From Agriotes lineatus (Eukaryota; Arthropoda; Insecta; Coleoptera; Elateridae), in assembly GCA_940337035.1 (NCBI GenBank), contig OW679197.1:63013903-63077902 (forward strand): a stretch of 64,000 nt of DNA. The letters are read 5' to 3'. The stretch's first letter is position 1; each line of letters begins with the position of its first letter. This document shows, piece after piece, positions 42,482-52,996 of this stretch. The notes beneath the pieces are model-generated. The model did not search any database. It worked only from the letters and a program-made list of their open reading frames with translations, and was not told the origin of the DNA. The position numbers and the translations under genes were made by a program.

Positions 42482-43712
42482 GCGCCAAATGATTTCAGGC
42501 CCATGTTCTCTAGCTCATTTGAGCGAACAAACCCTTAAATTTCTCAAGGTAACAATACAAAATAAACAATGAAAACCCATAGTTCGATAAATCGTATAAT
42601 ATCATGGATTAATAACAGGGGGAATAAAACCGATTTGTAATTACTGGCATTGACGAAAAATAACACTACTAGCACAAAATAAATATATCACATAGGTAAA
42701 TATCACAATCTTAATAAATCAAAACCTGAACAGGGTGCATCCGAAAACGCAACCTTTGCTGAGGGCGTGTAAAGCTAATTTCCAAATGATTTACTTTAAA
42801 CTGCAAGTTGGTCAAAACATGTAATTAGTAACATTCCGAATACTGAGTGAACAACACAGCGGAACTGCGTTCCACCTTTAATGAGTTAAATTAGGACCTC
42901 GCGTGTACTCAGACATTCAGATATCTGTATGTCGTAGTGGTATACCAAATAATCTGCTGGGGTAGCTTTCCCTCCAGCGAACTTAATTACTAAGGCGATA
43001 GTTATGGAACAAACGTGCGTGAGTTCACCCTTCACTCAGCTAATTTATTAGCATGCAGAGACCTAACTCAGCTGGAAACTGACTTTCATTTAACACACCT
43101 GAATTACATTCCACTACAACAGCGGTGGAGCCGCTAACTTTAAAGTTTAAGGCATATATGAATTACTAAATTAAGACAACAAACGGCGAGGCCGTTAGGA
43201 ATTCAATAGCATGCCTATTATTCGATCACAATAACGAAATAGCCGTTAAGTTTAAACCCATCCAGCACAAGGTGAAGGTGATGTAGCTCCCAGCGGTTAG
43301 CAATTTAAATAAACGAGGATAAAACGGCTTACCAGAAAATCCTGCTTAAACTCACACCAAAACTATGCTCGGCCAACAATTTTAGATTACCACGGCTTAG
43401 GACCGAAAATGTGGCCAAATCGCTTATGCTACATACGCCTGACGCAACGGTTAATTTCTGCAATCCATTAATCTATCTCAGCCATGTTCACAGGACACGA
43501 TGATTCGAGATTTCGTTTCGGCCAAACGAACAGTGTTTAATACCTCACTGACATTTTGGGAAAACGGAAACGACGCCAAACTGTATCGCCATCTAGCCAC
43601 AATTAATGGCCTAGGCGGAAAGAATTGCAGATTACATAGGAAACTGTATTTAAGCAGAACTTAAGCAGCTCGCCAGAACCTTACATTCGACATGCTAGTA
43701 GTGTTGCCTACA
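42482..43712 (-). repeat. LTR-like sequence with adjacent primer-site motif
   Basis: On the minus strand it begins TGTAGGCAACACTACTAGC (43712) or TGTCGAATGTAAGG (43692). It is GC-richer than its flanks and ends ...CCTGAAATCA at 42491, followed by TTTGGCGCCCC. The CA end plus TGGCGCC two bases later is the standard LTR/primer-site junction (lysine-tRNA-type wording). No gag or pol follows, so the element is truncated after its primer site. Confidence 0.5.
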
Positions 43713-44649
43713 CGCTGGGCGCTTTCGGCCCCTGGAATTACGAAATAACAATAAATTGGTCTCAATATGATCAAATCGTATCAGATTATTATAATTCAAA
43801 ATAAAAATCAGTTTTAAAAGTAAACCTGAGCTATTTTGCTCTATATTGAATATGCAATAGAGTTTATCATTCAATTAACGTAGACTCAGCTAGTGAGTGA
43901 TTGTACTTGTACCAATGATTTTTTTTCTATCGAGCGAAATAGAAATATTTTCTATAACAGAGAAAATCAGCAGAAAACCAGTGAGCAAGTCCACAACGGA
44001 TAGCAGTTTGAATTCAGGTACCTCTTAGGATTAACATAACTGTTTAGAAGTATATAAGAAATTAATTTATATTTTAAATTGATAGTTAATTAAGATCTCC
44101 ATAGCTTTAGGCGTTTATAATTTGAAATTAGCATCTTGGATATAGGTACTATCACGGCTAAAAAAATCGCACGATACTTAATCTAGTTACTTGGTTTTAT
44201 CCACAGTGGCTTAGTGTGTATCTGACTACTCGTAATGTTTCACATTTTGGGGTTATTGTCTAATTACTAGCTTACAGCTTACATGACAGATGATATTAAG
44301 TGACCATTCCTCTTCTAGTTTTGCGATAGCAAAACTTTTTTGGCCTCGCTTAGAACATGATTGCGCATTTTAAGTTTGAAAACAGAATGTCAGTTGTACA
44401 ACTGACAATTAAGTGACTTTAGTTCACTTGATAAAACCATACTTACACAAGATAAACACACCGTGCGAAATTTTTTGGCCGCAATAGTACATAATTTTTT
44501 AATTTTAATAATTTTATGTTTTAAAATGGAAATATTTTTATCAAGATATTCAATTATTTTGAAGCTTAGTTGATTTTTATTGTCTCAAGTCAAACGAAAT
44601 TAAGATATCATAAATTGAAATTTTAATAAAAAATATTTTGAAGGTACTT
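43713..44649. other. Non-coding stretch
   Basis: AT-rich and stop-dense in all frames; no element recognised. Confidence 0.5.
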
Positions 44650-45245
44650 GAATTACTCTTCTTTAAATCCTACCTGGTAGTTGTCCATTATTTTGTTGGC
44701 ATATATTTGGATTCCATTTCTCAGAATATTTGTAAATATTTTGTAGGCTACGCAGTTCCCCTTCATGGATATTGGGCATATCACCGCGGTATCCCATTTC
44801 TGTGGCATTACTTCTAGTTTCCAGATGTCTTTTATCAGCGAGTGTAGTTCGCCCACCAACAAATTTCCTTCAGCATTAATGAGCTCTGCAGGTATACCAT
44901 CGACACCTGGGGCTTTGTTGCGATTCATTTTAGTTGTTTTGACTTAATTCCTGTAATGTGGTACTTCTCTATCTGTTGTTTCACTGTAAAATGTTCTTTC
45001 AGCGCATACTTCTTCTAAGTTCGTCTTGTTTAGGAGTTCTGAAAATGTTCTTGTCGTCTCTGTAGTAGCTTTTCTTTTTTTGTCATTATTTCTCCCCCTT
45101 TCATTCTACATATCGTAGTTCTCGGTTGATATTCCGTTTTGGTATCCCTAATTAAGTCATACATCTTAGTTTCTCTAGATTGATATGAGTCTTCTAATTT
45201 TTTCAGTTGTTCATAGAGTTTCCTTCTTTTTTCTGTTACCTACAT
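44650..45245 (-). pseudogene. RTE-like LINE fragment: linker to early reverse transcriptase
   Basis: Minus strand. From 45245: a linker with KLYEQLKKLEDSYQSRET and GGEIMTKKRKATTETTRTF in adjoining frames, then the open frame 44653-44928 with NRNKAPGVDGIPAELINAEG, LHSLIKDIWKLEVMPQKWDT and AVICPI. The YRGISLL block expected next is deleted: AVICPISMKGNC runs straight into AYKIFTNILRN. Then follow a degraded RL motif and NYQVGF. Preservation is better than in most RTE fragments here. Confidence 0.78.
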
Positions 45246-45307
45246 ATAGTTGCGACTCTTCTGGCTTGTTTATATATTTCTTCATTTCTCCTTGTTGGTC
45301 TTTGCAG

Positions 45308-45620
45308 TAGATTATAATCATGAGCTTGAAGAATTGTACAAATCTCTTAATATAGTTAACCACGTGAAACTCGTCAGGTTAAAATGGAATGGTCACGTAG
45401 AGCGTATGCAGAAGTGGCGAATTCCAAAAAGATCGGCAGGGCGCAATTTGATGAAAATAGAGGAAGAAGAAGGTCACGGCAACAATGGAAAGAAAATATA
45501 AAAAATGTGCATTGGCAATCCTCTGATACAAAACTGGCAGGCAGTAGTAACAGACAAAGTCCTCTGGAAGAGAAGGATTGAGGAGGCTCAGGCCCACTGA
45601 GGGTTGTAATGGCATGGAAG
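45308..45620 (+). pseudogene. RTE-like LINE C-terminal tail, opposite orientation
   Basis: A plus-strand frame reads YNHELEELYKSLNIVNHVKL and RLKWNGHVERMQKWRIPKR, then, after a shift, GRRRSRQQWKENIK and a WKRRIEEAQ-like end. This is the C-terminus of an RTE-type ORF2. It faces the fragment at 44650-45245 head to head. A short ATTAATAATAATAA run near 45683 may be the 3' tail. Confidence 0.72.
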
Positions 45621-46129
45621 ATAAAGAACTAGCAACAATTATCACAGATGCTACAATTGTTCTCTTCCTCAACAGAATCAATATTAATAATAATAACACA
45701 CTTTTACCTGGATCGATTCCTTCAAAACTGATGGATAATTTCTCCAATGTTAGCAAAAATTTTCCAACCATAATTTAATAATTGTGTCAGATTCATATCA
45801 ATTTTTAGTTTGCGTTAGTTGATTCAAATTTGAATCTCATTTGTCAGAATTCCCTAAAAAGTCCTTTCGTGTATGGCTAGTTAATGAAATGATTGCTTCA
45901 GATGTCGAAGGCAATGGAGGTGCTGATAATAAGCTTCCATCAGGTATACTTTCTTCTATAAATTTTACTATATAATCAGTATCAGATAACAACGAACAGG
46001 ATATAGTACTGGAGCAAATATCAACAATTATGATGACTATATCATTCATCAAGTTATAAGCCAATAAGAATGCGTTATTTTCCTTAGTTACCCTGTATTA
46101 CAGCAATTATTGCAGTAACTATGGCGATA
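45621..46129. other. Flank of the recombinase locus
   Basis: It contains a plus-strand stretch around 45840-46050 that reads open for about 40 codons (with FPKKSFRVWLVNEM and SDVEGNGGAD), then meets stops. I cannot link it to a family. A short perfect palindromic phrase, TTACAGCAATTATTGCAGTAA, lies at 46098-46118. Confidence 0.35.
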
Positions 46130-46181
46130 TCGAATATACGAGCCTGTGTATAACCGGCTATACGAGCTTGTCTATATTCGA
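46130..46181. repeat. Hairpin upstream of the recombinase gene
   Basis: Imperfect palindrome centred on CCGG (46154-46157), with outer arms TCGAATATA/TATATTCGA and inner arms GTATAACCGG/CCGGCTATAC. It lies about 95 bp before the ATG of the recombinase and could be a binding or recombination site of the element. Function is inferred only from position. Confidence 0.6.
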
Positions 46182-46275
46182 AGCATGCAAACACCATATT
46201 AAATCCACATAGCCATGAATTTGACAAGTAAAAAAACAATTTATTATTGCAGTTATTAATTTTATAAAGTGTAAA

Positions 46276-47517
46276 ATGGATCGTTTCGGGAATAATTCCT
46301 TTAAATTAATGGACGAAATGATAGAAAACAATAAACCGGCCAATACTGTCAAAACTGAGCAATACGTTTCGCGGCAGTTTCAAAAATTTTGTGAAGTGCG
46401 AAACTATCAACTAGATGAAAACACATCGAATGAAGAACTCGCCCAAATTCTTAAAGATTGGGCGTTCAACATGCGGAAAACTGAAGGCACAGAATACAAG
46501 GAAAGTGTTATTAAAACTATTTGGAACCTTACCGCAAAAATGGTGCAGCTAAAGTATTTCCAAATGTTTAATCGAACCATTGATCCATTTAAAGATATTG
46601 TTTTTCAAACTGCAGTAAACGCAAAAAACACGAAACGTAAACAGCTTCAAGCTATTCCGACAAAACGGAAGAGTAGTGCTGTGGCATTAAAAACTGAAGA
46701 TATTCAGAAAATAGTGGACACATTAGATGAAAACACTCCCACCAGTCTGCAGCGTAAATTTTATCACATTGCAGCTGTGGAACTTGCTTGGCGTGGTGGT
46801 GAAGCTGTATCATGTCTTCTAGATCATTTTGAAGAGGAAATAAATAAGTACGGTATAAAAACAGGGCGAATTGAATATAATACTGTTTTCTCCAAAACCG
46901 CTCAAGGAGGAAATCAGCGAACCACTGAAAGTAAATGGTTGACTACAAATACAGAAAATGCCGATCACTGTCCTGTTAGATTATGGAGAAAGATGTTGTC
47001 GAAACGGACCAAAAATATAAAAACTAGACGCTTATTTCTAGCAGTGAATAGGGACTGGAATAAATATCCAAACAGTTGCTGGTATAAAAATATGCCGCTT
47101 GGGATAAATGAAATAAGTAAATGGACAAAATTAGGTGCAGAAGCCATAGGGATAGATACAAAAAAAGTTAAGATAACCAACCACTCTAATAGATCAACCA
47201 CTGTGAGCCAATTATCAAGTGCGGGCGTCAGTGTTCAAGAGATAATTAAAATTACGGGCCATACCTCAACCAATTCTATTCAACCATACCTCCAATTAAA
47301 CGAAAAGCATCACAGCAACATCATTTCCAATTTAAGAAAAGATAATTCTTCGGTTAATAAAGAATCCTCGTCTTCGTCTATGAACAAATGTGATGCTACA
47401 GATGTGTGTAACAAAGATAATTCTTCGGTTAATAAAGAATACTCTTCTTCATCTTTGAACAAATGTGATGCTACAAATGTGTATAACAATTGTACATTCA
47501 ATATTAATAATTATTAA
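46276..47517 (+). CDS. Crypton-like tyrosine recombinase (DUF3504-type)
   Basis: Intact single-exon frame of 413 codons. The ATG is in a good context (GTAAAATGG). An N-terminal SAM-like DNA-binding half (about residues 20-125) is followed by a catalytic half. Candidate catalytic residues are present: R173 in AWRGGEAVSC, K207 region, H303 and R306 in TNHSNRSTTVSQLSSAGVS, H329 in GHTS, and Y338 in SIQPYLQL. This R..K..HxxR..H..Y set is that of tyrosine recombinases, and the wording resembles Crypton transposases and their domesticated relatives (ZMYM/KCTD1-type DUF3504 domains). The enzyme would cut and rejoin DNA through a phosphotyrosine. The C-terminal 60 residues hold a 25-residue Ser/Asn/Lys-rich unit in duplicate. 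Intactness in a decayed neighbourhood suggests either a recent element or conservation. Confidence 0.85.
   Translation: MDRFGNNSFKLMDEMIENNKPANTVKTEQYVSRQFQKFCEVRNYQLDENTSNEELAQILKDWAFNMRKTEGTEYKESVIKTIWNLTAKMVQLKYFQMFNRTIDPFKDIVFQTAVNAKNTKRKQLQAIPTKRKSSAVALKTEDIQKIVDTLDENTPTSLQRKFYHIAAVELAWRGGEAVSCLLDHFEEEINKYGIKTGRIEYNTVFSKTAQGGNQRTTESKWLTTNTENADHCPVRLWRKMLSKRTKNIKTRRLFLAVNRDWNKYPNSCWYKNMPLGINEISKWTKLGAEAIGIDTKKVKITNHSNRSTTVSQLSSAGVSVQEIIKITGHTSTNSIQPYLQLNEKHHSNIISNLRKDNSSVNKESSSSSMNKCDATDVCNKDNSSVNKEYSSSSLNKCDATNVYNNCTFNINNY
47338..47487 (+). repeat. 75-bp in-frame tandem duplication at the 3' end of the recombinase
   Basis: Units at 47338-47412 and 47413-47487, each starting AAAGATAATTCTTCGGTTAA and encoding KDNSSVNKE..SSS.NKCDAT. 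They differ at only a few positions, so the duplication is young. Confidence 0.85.
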
Positions 47518-47579
47518 ATTAATTTTCTGTTTACTCTTTTACTTTATTCATTTTCTTTATTCATGATATAGTCTACCCG

Positions 47580-47712
47580 TATACAACTCGACAATCGAAA
47601 ATTATCGATTCTCGACGTGTTGCCTTGTAAAACACCACTCGACCTTCGGTCTCGTGGTGTTTCAGGCAACACGTCTCGTATAACCGATAATTTTCGATCG
47701 TCTAGTTGTATA
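47580..47712. repeat. 133-bp hairpin downstream of the recombinase gene
   Basis: Palindrome centred near 47646 (GACC-TTC-GGTC). Arms of about 64 bp pair TATACAACTCGACAATCG with CGATCGTCTAGTTGTATA at the outside and ACGTGTTGCC/GGCAACACGT further in, with few mismatches. It starts 63 bp after the stop codon. It could be a MITE of the foldback type, or a terminal site of the recombinase element. Confidence 0.8.
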
Positions 47713-49400
47713 ATATGTGAAAATAACAAAGTCAGTTTTATCTTGTCTAATAATGAAATGCTTGATCGGGTAAGAAATTTTTGAACACTGGAAAATTTTA
47801 TTAAAATCAACTTTGATGAACTATTTGGATGAAACAATTGTCAAAAGGCCAGGTATCATGTACAGCATGTCCATAAAAGAATGAAATGATGTGTGTAAGC
47901 AATAAAAACTATATGTATAATAAGTACTTCAGTAATAATGTATTAAGGGCAAAGGACTTTGCCGGTAAAAATGTTTTCCGAAAGTTTTTTGTTTTGACAA
48001 TGTCACAAGCTGAAGGCGAGGGAATTTGTCAAAGTTAGTTTGTCGAGGTACATTGCCAAAAAACAACAAATCTTGAGTATTGTACTGGTTATAAGTACTG
48101 TCTATAGTTATAAAAGGTAATATAAAGTAAGAATTGTTATTGTGAACATACCCATTTGGCTGAGAAGAAGGTTTTTCATTGCCTTGAGCTAGCTAGTCGT
48201 GGTTTGAGTTAATTTAAATATTGACATAAGTTAAAGGTCAAAGCAGAAATTGTGGGAAATATCAATATGATTACGTTGTACATTTTATGTGGTTTATGAA
48301 TTATAAACTAAAGGAAGTACGGTTCATTTGATACCAAAGTCAACTTATTATATTGATAATTCATAAATATAATTTGTCATATACACAAAGAATGAAGAGT
48401 ATATTGCAAAATAGCATCTAACGTGGTGTTTGATTAAGTAAAAAGGGTGTATATTCCAAAATCTCGATTAAGAGAGAAGGGGATAGTGCAAATTGTCGAC
48501 CAACGTCGGGGCACGGCATATTGCAAGATTTAGTTGTTTTTCGAATTGTTTAAGCTAAGACTTTAAAATAGATATAATATGCCATGCTCATTATGTATAC
48601 TTTGAAAAGGATCGTACGCATTCAAACTTTTGAAAAAAAGTAAGGAATCAACCTATTGTATTGTTTTAACAATGCAACAAAAATTATTTTTGTGGTTGAA
48701 AGATATCCTGTTTGGTGCATTTAAGGCTATGTCATATTGTTCGCTTACGTATAGGCGTGAAATTGTTGAAAAAACAAAAAAATATGTGGAAAATATAAAC
48801 TTCTGTGTAATGGTAGTTTTGGCTATATCAGCTCCATCGGCTTGAGACATTGTTGTTCAATTTTAGTAATTATAAATAATAATATAAATGCCGATGCAGG
48901 TAGTATTATTGAGAAATAAGACATAGAACACGTTTGAAATCGTGTTTAAAATACAACAAAATAAATAAAAGACAGTTTGTTTAGCCGCGAGTTATAATAA
49001 AATAGTTCTTTATTTTTAACCGTCTGGACTTGACAGATTGCAAATAAAATAAATTGAAATATTTTAAAGTAGAACGGTGGCAAAACAGTTACCACGTGGT
49101 TAGCCACTTTAACTGATTTGCATTCCGAAACACTAGACGCTCAATTTTAGAGAAAAAAAAACAAATATTGTACCAGATACACTTGCATTTCTATTCTGCG
49201 CTGTATTCAGCCCAACCTACCGAAACTTTCAATTTTCGGTGGGTACTCTCATTTTCATTTAAAGCCATTAATTTTGCAAACTAAAAGAGTGAGTTATTTA
49301 TGAAAACAGTCTGGCTTCAGTTGTATTCAGTTGTTCCGCCAATAACAAAATCCATTAGACACCTAGTTAATGAGTAACGAGAAACAAAAGTGGAACATGT
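47713..49400. other. Non-coding stretch
   Basis: AT-rich, with short open frames only (for example 48630-48845 without motif). No repeat recognised. Confidence 0.5.
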
Positions 49401-49690
49401 CTTGTAACCAGTAAAGGTGGGACAAGCTGGGGCACCGGACCTGGTGCTTAGTGGGGTCTTCGCAGCGTTTCTAGACTGCAGTCAGCTGCAAGAAAGTAAT
49501 CGGTATTGAATGACCGTTGGTAGCTAATTCGCGAAAGCCACACGCGAATGGCAACGTGCACGATGTGATTTTGTAAACGGAGTGTTTCTTGAATTAGCAT
49601 ATACAGAAATCCACTGGCAACAGCATTCCACTGTATTTTAATTAAAACAAAAACACGATGGTGCGTATACCTTATTTTTGTTAACTTTGA
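49400..49690 (+). other. GC-richer island, possible promoter or first exon
   Basis: Composition rises here. Near the end an ATG is directly followed by GTGCGTATACC, which looks like a 5' splice donor after a start codon (AACACGATG|GTGCGT). Host genes that split right after ATG do occur in insects. No coding exon downstream could be recognised, so this remains a guess. Confidence 0.2.
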
Positions 49691-49743
49691 TCAAGAATGG
49701 GGAAGGGTTATATGAAGCTGTAATGCTGTATTGATAGTAATTT

Positions 49744-49860
49744 GTACAACTAGTTTTGAAAGTGATACTTTTTTTCATGAATTTGCAGTTTGATTAACGA
49801 GGACGAGCCCGAGTTAATCAAGCAAATGAATGAAAAAGGGACTTTCAAAACGTGTTGTAC
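49744..49860. repeat. 117-bp hairpin element
   Basis: The arms begin GTACAACTAGTTTTGAAAGT and end with the near-inverse ACTTTCAAAACGTGTTGTAC. The inner arms are TTTGATTAAC/GTTAATCAA. A related but looser pair (GTACAACACG ... ACTAGTACAATA) lies at 52815-52930. Confidence 0.75.
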
Positions 49861-50877
49861 ACGTAGTTTTTTTGCATAGTGATCTCTTCTAACTCGAAAT
49901 TTAGTCGAAAAGGACTTCGGAATTTACAACTGTCAAATTGACATTTCAATAAACTAGTTAAAAAAGGGCTTTTTTCACGAATTGCGTTAAAAAAAGTGGT
50001 ATTTTCAATACGATTTTTCGTTAAAAAAAGACACTTTCATGATCATTATGCAGAAAAAATCATCTGTTATACAGGTTTTCAGGGTTACTTAACTTTGCGA
50101 AACATATAAAATATATGGTTTAATGAGGCCCAATTATGTGAAAATTTCCCATACCACAGAACTGAGTAACATAGAAAGTGTACCTAAATTAAATGTTATA
50201 AGTAAATGACGCATTTTATTAATTGGGGATTTATTTGTCTACTTCCTGGGGAATTTCCTTGTCAACAGGTTAAAATGATACGTAATATGTTTCATATTAA
50301 ATTTATTTGTCGAGGCCTGGCTGGGGGTCCGAAATTGTATCTTAAGGGAGCCACGGCACTGAGAAGAGTAATAGAAAAACATGGCTTCTATTTAATAAAA
50401 AGAATGTAGAAAAGTAAATATGTACCGCAAACTGAGGCTACTTTGAACGCCTTTTTTCTTTAATCACCTATATTTGTGTAATGGTGGAACATTTTTGAAG
50501 GCATGATTTTTCCATTATGGAGGGAGAACGACCAGCTACAGAATCGCAACTATTTCTTTATTATAATTATAAATAATGCTCTTTTTAATTTGTTTAGATG
50601 TTCACAGTTACCCCAAGCGTGAGGCTACTTTGTACAGACGCCTAAAATGTATACTTGTTCTATGAAACTTTTTTTATGGGTTACTTTGAACATTTTCCAT
50701 GTTAAATATGCCAGAAAAAATTGTATCTTCGTAAATTAATTGGTTAACCATAATAAACAAAATTATTACACAAGTATTTTTTGTAATAATAACAATATGA
50801 AGTATTTTTTATCATCAAAAACTATGGTTAATAGAAATACAAGAATATGGCGCAAGTTTTTTTAAACAGGGTGAGTC

Positions 50878-51204
50878 AGGAGGAACGAACCAAACTCCAG
50901 AAGTGTGTTATACACGTGAAAATAATGTAAAAAAACTCAAATGTTGATATCCGATTTTCATTTGTTTTCAATGGCCATTATTTTCAATTTAGGCATTGTT
51001 TGCAAATGGTTACGTCTTAAATTAAAAAAAATGTCGATTTTTTGACAAAAACTCAGTTAAGTTCTCCATGAAAAGTTGTTTTTTTGTAATGCTATAACTA
51101 GAAAACAAATGAAAATCGGGTAACAACATTTGAGTGTTTTTTTACATAATTTTCACGATTATAATACACTCCTGGCGCTTGGTCTGTTCCTCTCGACTCA
51201 CCCT
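50878..51204. mobile_element. Nested TIR element, 327 bp
   Basis: The ends are AGGGTGAGTCAGGAGGAACG and the inverse with small changes. The arms extend about 100 bp, through ATGTAAAAAAACTCAAATG and CCGATTTTCATTTGTTTT. No coding capacity. Confidence 0.7.
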
Positions 51205-51299
51205 ATAGATATTAAGTACTTAACAGTTATAAAAATCGTCATGCACAGCCATTAATGCAAGAATTGCAAATATGCTTATTGAACAGCAAGCCCGTCTTG

Positions 51300-52480
51300 A
51301 ACTGGGTTTGTTACTTTTTTTATTAACTCATCCACCGGAACTACCCCCAGGTATGGAATATTAGGCCAGCGGAATTTTTTGTTCACTTTATGGAAGATTC
51401 TTAAAAAATCACTTGTAGCTTTTGGACGCAATTTTAGTCTAATAAAATATTGTTTAGCTTTTTGATTTTAAACTTTACTATAAAGAAATCGCCACGAATA
51501 TGGGCGTATTCTCAACAGTTTTGTCTTCTTTACTGCAGAGTGTCTCATAGTTACCTTCTTCCTTTTGAACTTCTTCTTCAGCTTCTTCTGCCCTTATATC
51601 ACCATCAATCTTTTTTCTGTTGCTCACGTTATTCATTTATCCCAAGAAGATCTTTTAATATTTCACTGCTGGCGTTGGATGCGTTTTCGTTAGTTTTTTA
51701 TGGTTCGGCAACCGCTCCAGCACTTTATTTGCGCCAAAGCGATGTATGCCATATTTCTCGAAACCTGATTTTTTCATTCTAATTTAACTCAGGTATAAAG
51801 TGAAAACTCTTTCTTTGTCGAAAACTGCGACATTTTTATTTAACTTAATTTCCACTTGTATAAGATACCCCTCCAATAACGTTTTAGTGGTGCACAAAAA
51901 ATTACATGTAAGGGTTTGCTGGTAGACAGCAAAATAAAATGTCGTTTTCTTTGTAGAGTTCTAGGATTTTGTCGTTAAAATGGCTTGATAGATTATCACC
52001 AATTATTACTTTTTTCCTGGTAGTTTTTTTAGTGGCGGAAGCAGTGCAGTTTCAAGCCAATCTTGAAAGACGAATGCATCAAACCAACGCTCTTTGTTCC
52101 TCCATAGCGGGCACCTGGTGGATCACCTTCATACCACGTTGTTCATAAATTGGTTTAATCATAATTGAAAATATTTGCAGTAGGAACTTCCTCAATGGTG
52201 ATTTTAAAGTTTTTAAAGAATTCTTTAATAATTTTAGCTAGTCGTTTTTATATTTTGACATGTTGGTAAAGATAGCTTTTGGTTGTGTATTTTTAAAAAG
52301 CCTTTACCTTGATGGATAAACGTTTCTACATTGAATCGGACTTTTTCCCACCTTTAATAAATAATAACAAAGTAATTTGCTTATGTCAATATCATTAAGA
52401 GGAAAGCCCTACGTTGTCATAGCGTGGGCATTTTGAACAATACACATCTCTACATAACTTAGGGCCATATGGCGGCCTAC
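51300..52480 (-). pseudogene. Jerky/pogo-like DDE transposase remnant
   Basis: Minus strand, frames shifting, protein order: GFPLNDIDISKLLCYYL (about 52420), a VPTANIFNYDETNL-like motif with the first catalytic Asp (about 52175), GDPPGARYGGTKS and WFDAF-like text (52120-52080), LPPLKKLPGKKVIIGDNLSS (about 52030) with the second Asp, LYKENDILFCCLPAN (about 51940), then a C-terminal stretch with RLPNHKKLTKTHPT (about 51700) and a charged tail. Spacing fits the family, but several stops and shifts prevent function. It is better preserved than the copy at 5.6-7.1 kb. Confidence 0.78.
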
Positions 52481-52589
52481 CCTGTTAGTATGTTTATGGT
52501 TGCACTTATTATATAATGTTTGTAATAGGATATACATTGTTTTATGTACGATCGATCAATAATAGGTGTTTTTAGACCTCATTTTGAGG

Positions 52590-52996
52590 CGTAACTAGTC
52601 TTTTTCACCCTCGGGCGGTAAATAGCCCGCTGAATGACGTCAGCGGGCGTAAAAGATTTTTTTCTACGACTTCTCTGAAAATAGTCAAAAAACGACTCCT
52701 AACTAACTCTGAAAATCTTACATTTCCACAGCGTGCGACAACGTTGCCGCACGCTGAAATTCACGCGTATATTTGAGATCTAGGCGGGGGCTTGCAGTCG
52801 TAGAAAAAGTATAGTGTACAACACGTGTAAAAAGCACTTTTCACACTTGTGGGGCTTTATGACACTCGCCTGTGGCACGTGCTTTCCAAACTTCTCCACT
52901 CGCGTGAAAATTGCTATTTTCAACACTAGTACAATATACTATTATTGCCCGCTGACGTCGTTTTAGAGAAAAAGAATGTTACCGCCGGCTGACGTC
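52590..52996. repeat. Palindrome-rich segment with TGACGTCA-type motifs
   Basis: Contains the hairpin GCCCGCTGA/TCAGCGGGC at 52625-52648 around ATGACG. Further copies of CCGCTGACGTCG lie at 52948 and CCGGCTGACGTCA at 52985. There is an inverted pair of weaker arms at 52808-52930. It looks like a small nested foldback element; the class is unknown. Confidence 0.5.

Noticed and set aside
45837..46064. 75-codon minus-strand frame next to the recombinase
   Set aside because: Hydrophobic, low-complexity and without homology that I could recognise; not conserved in structure with the neighbouring element.
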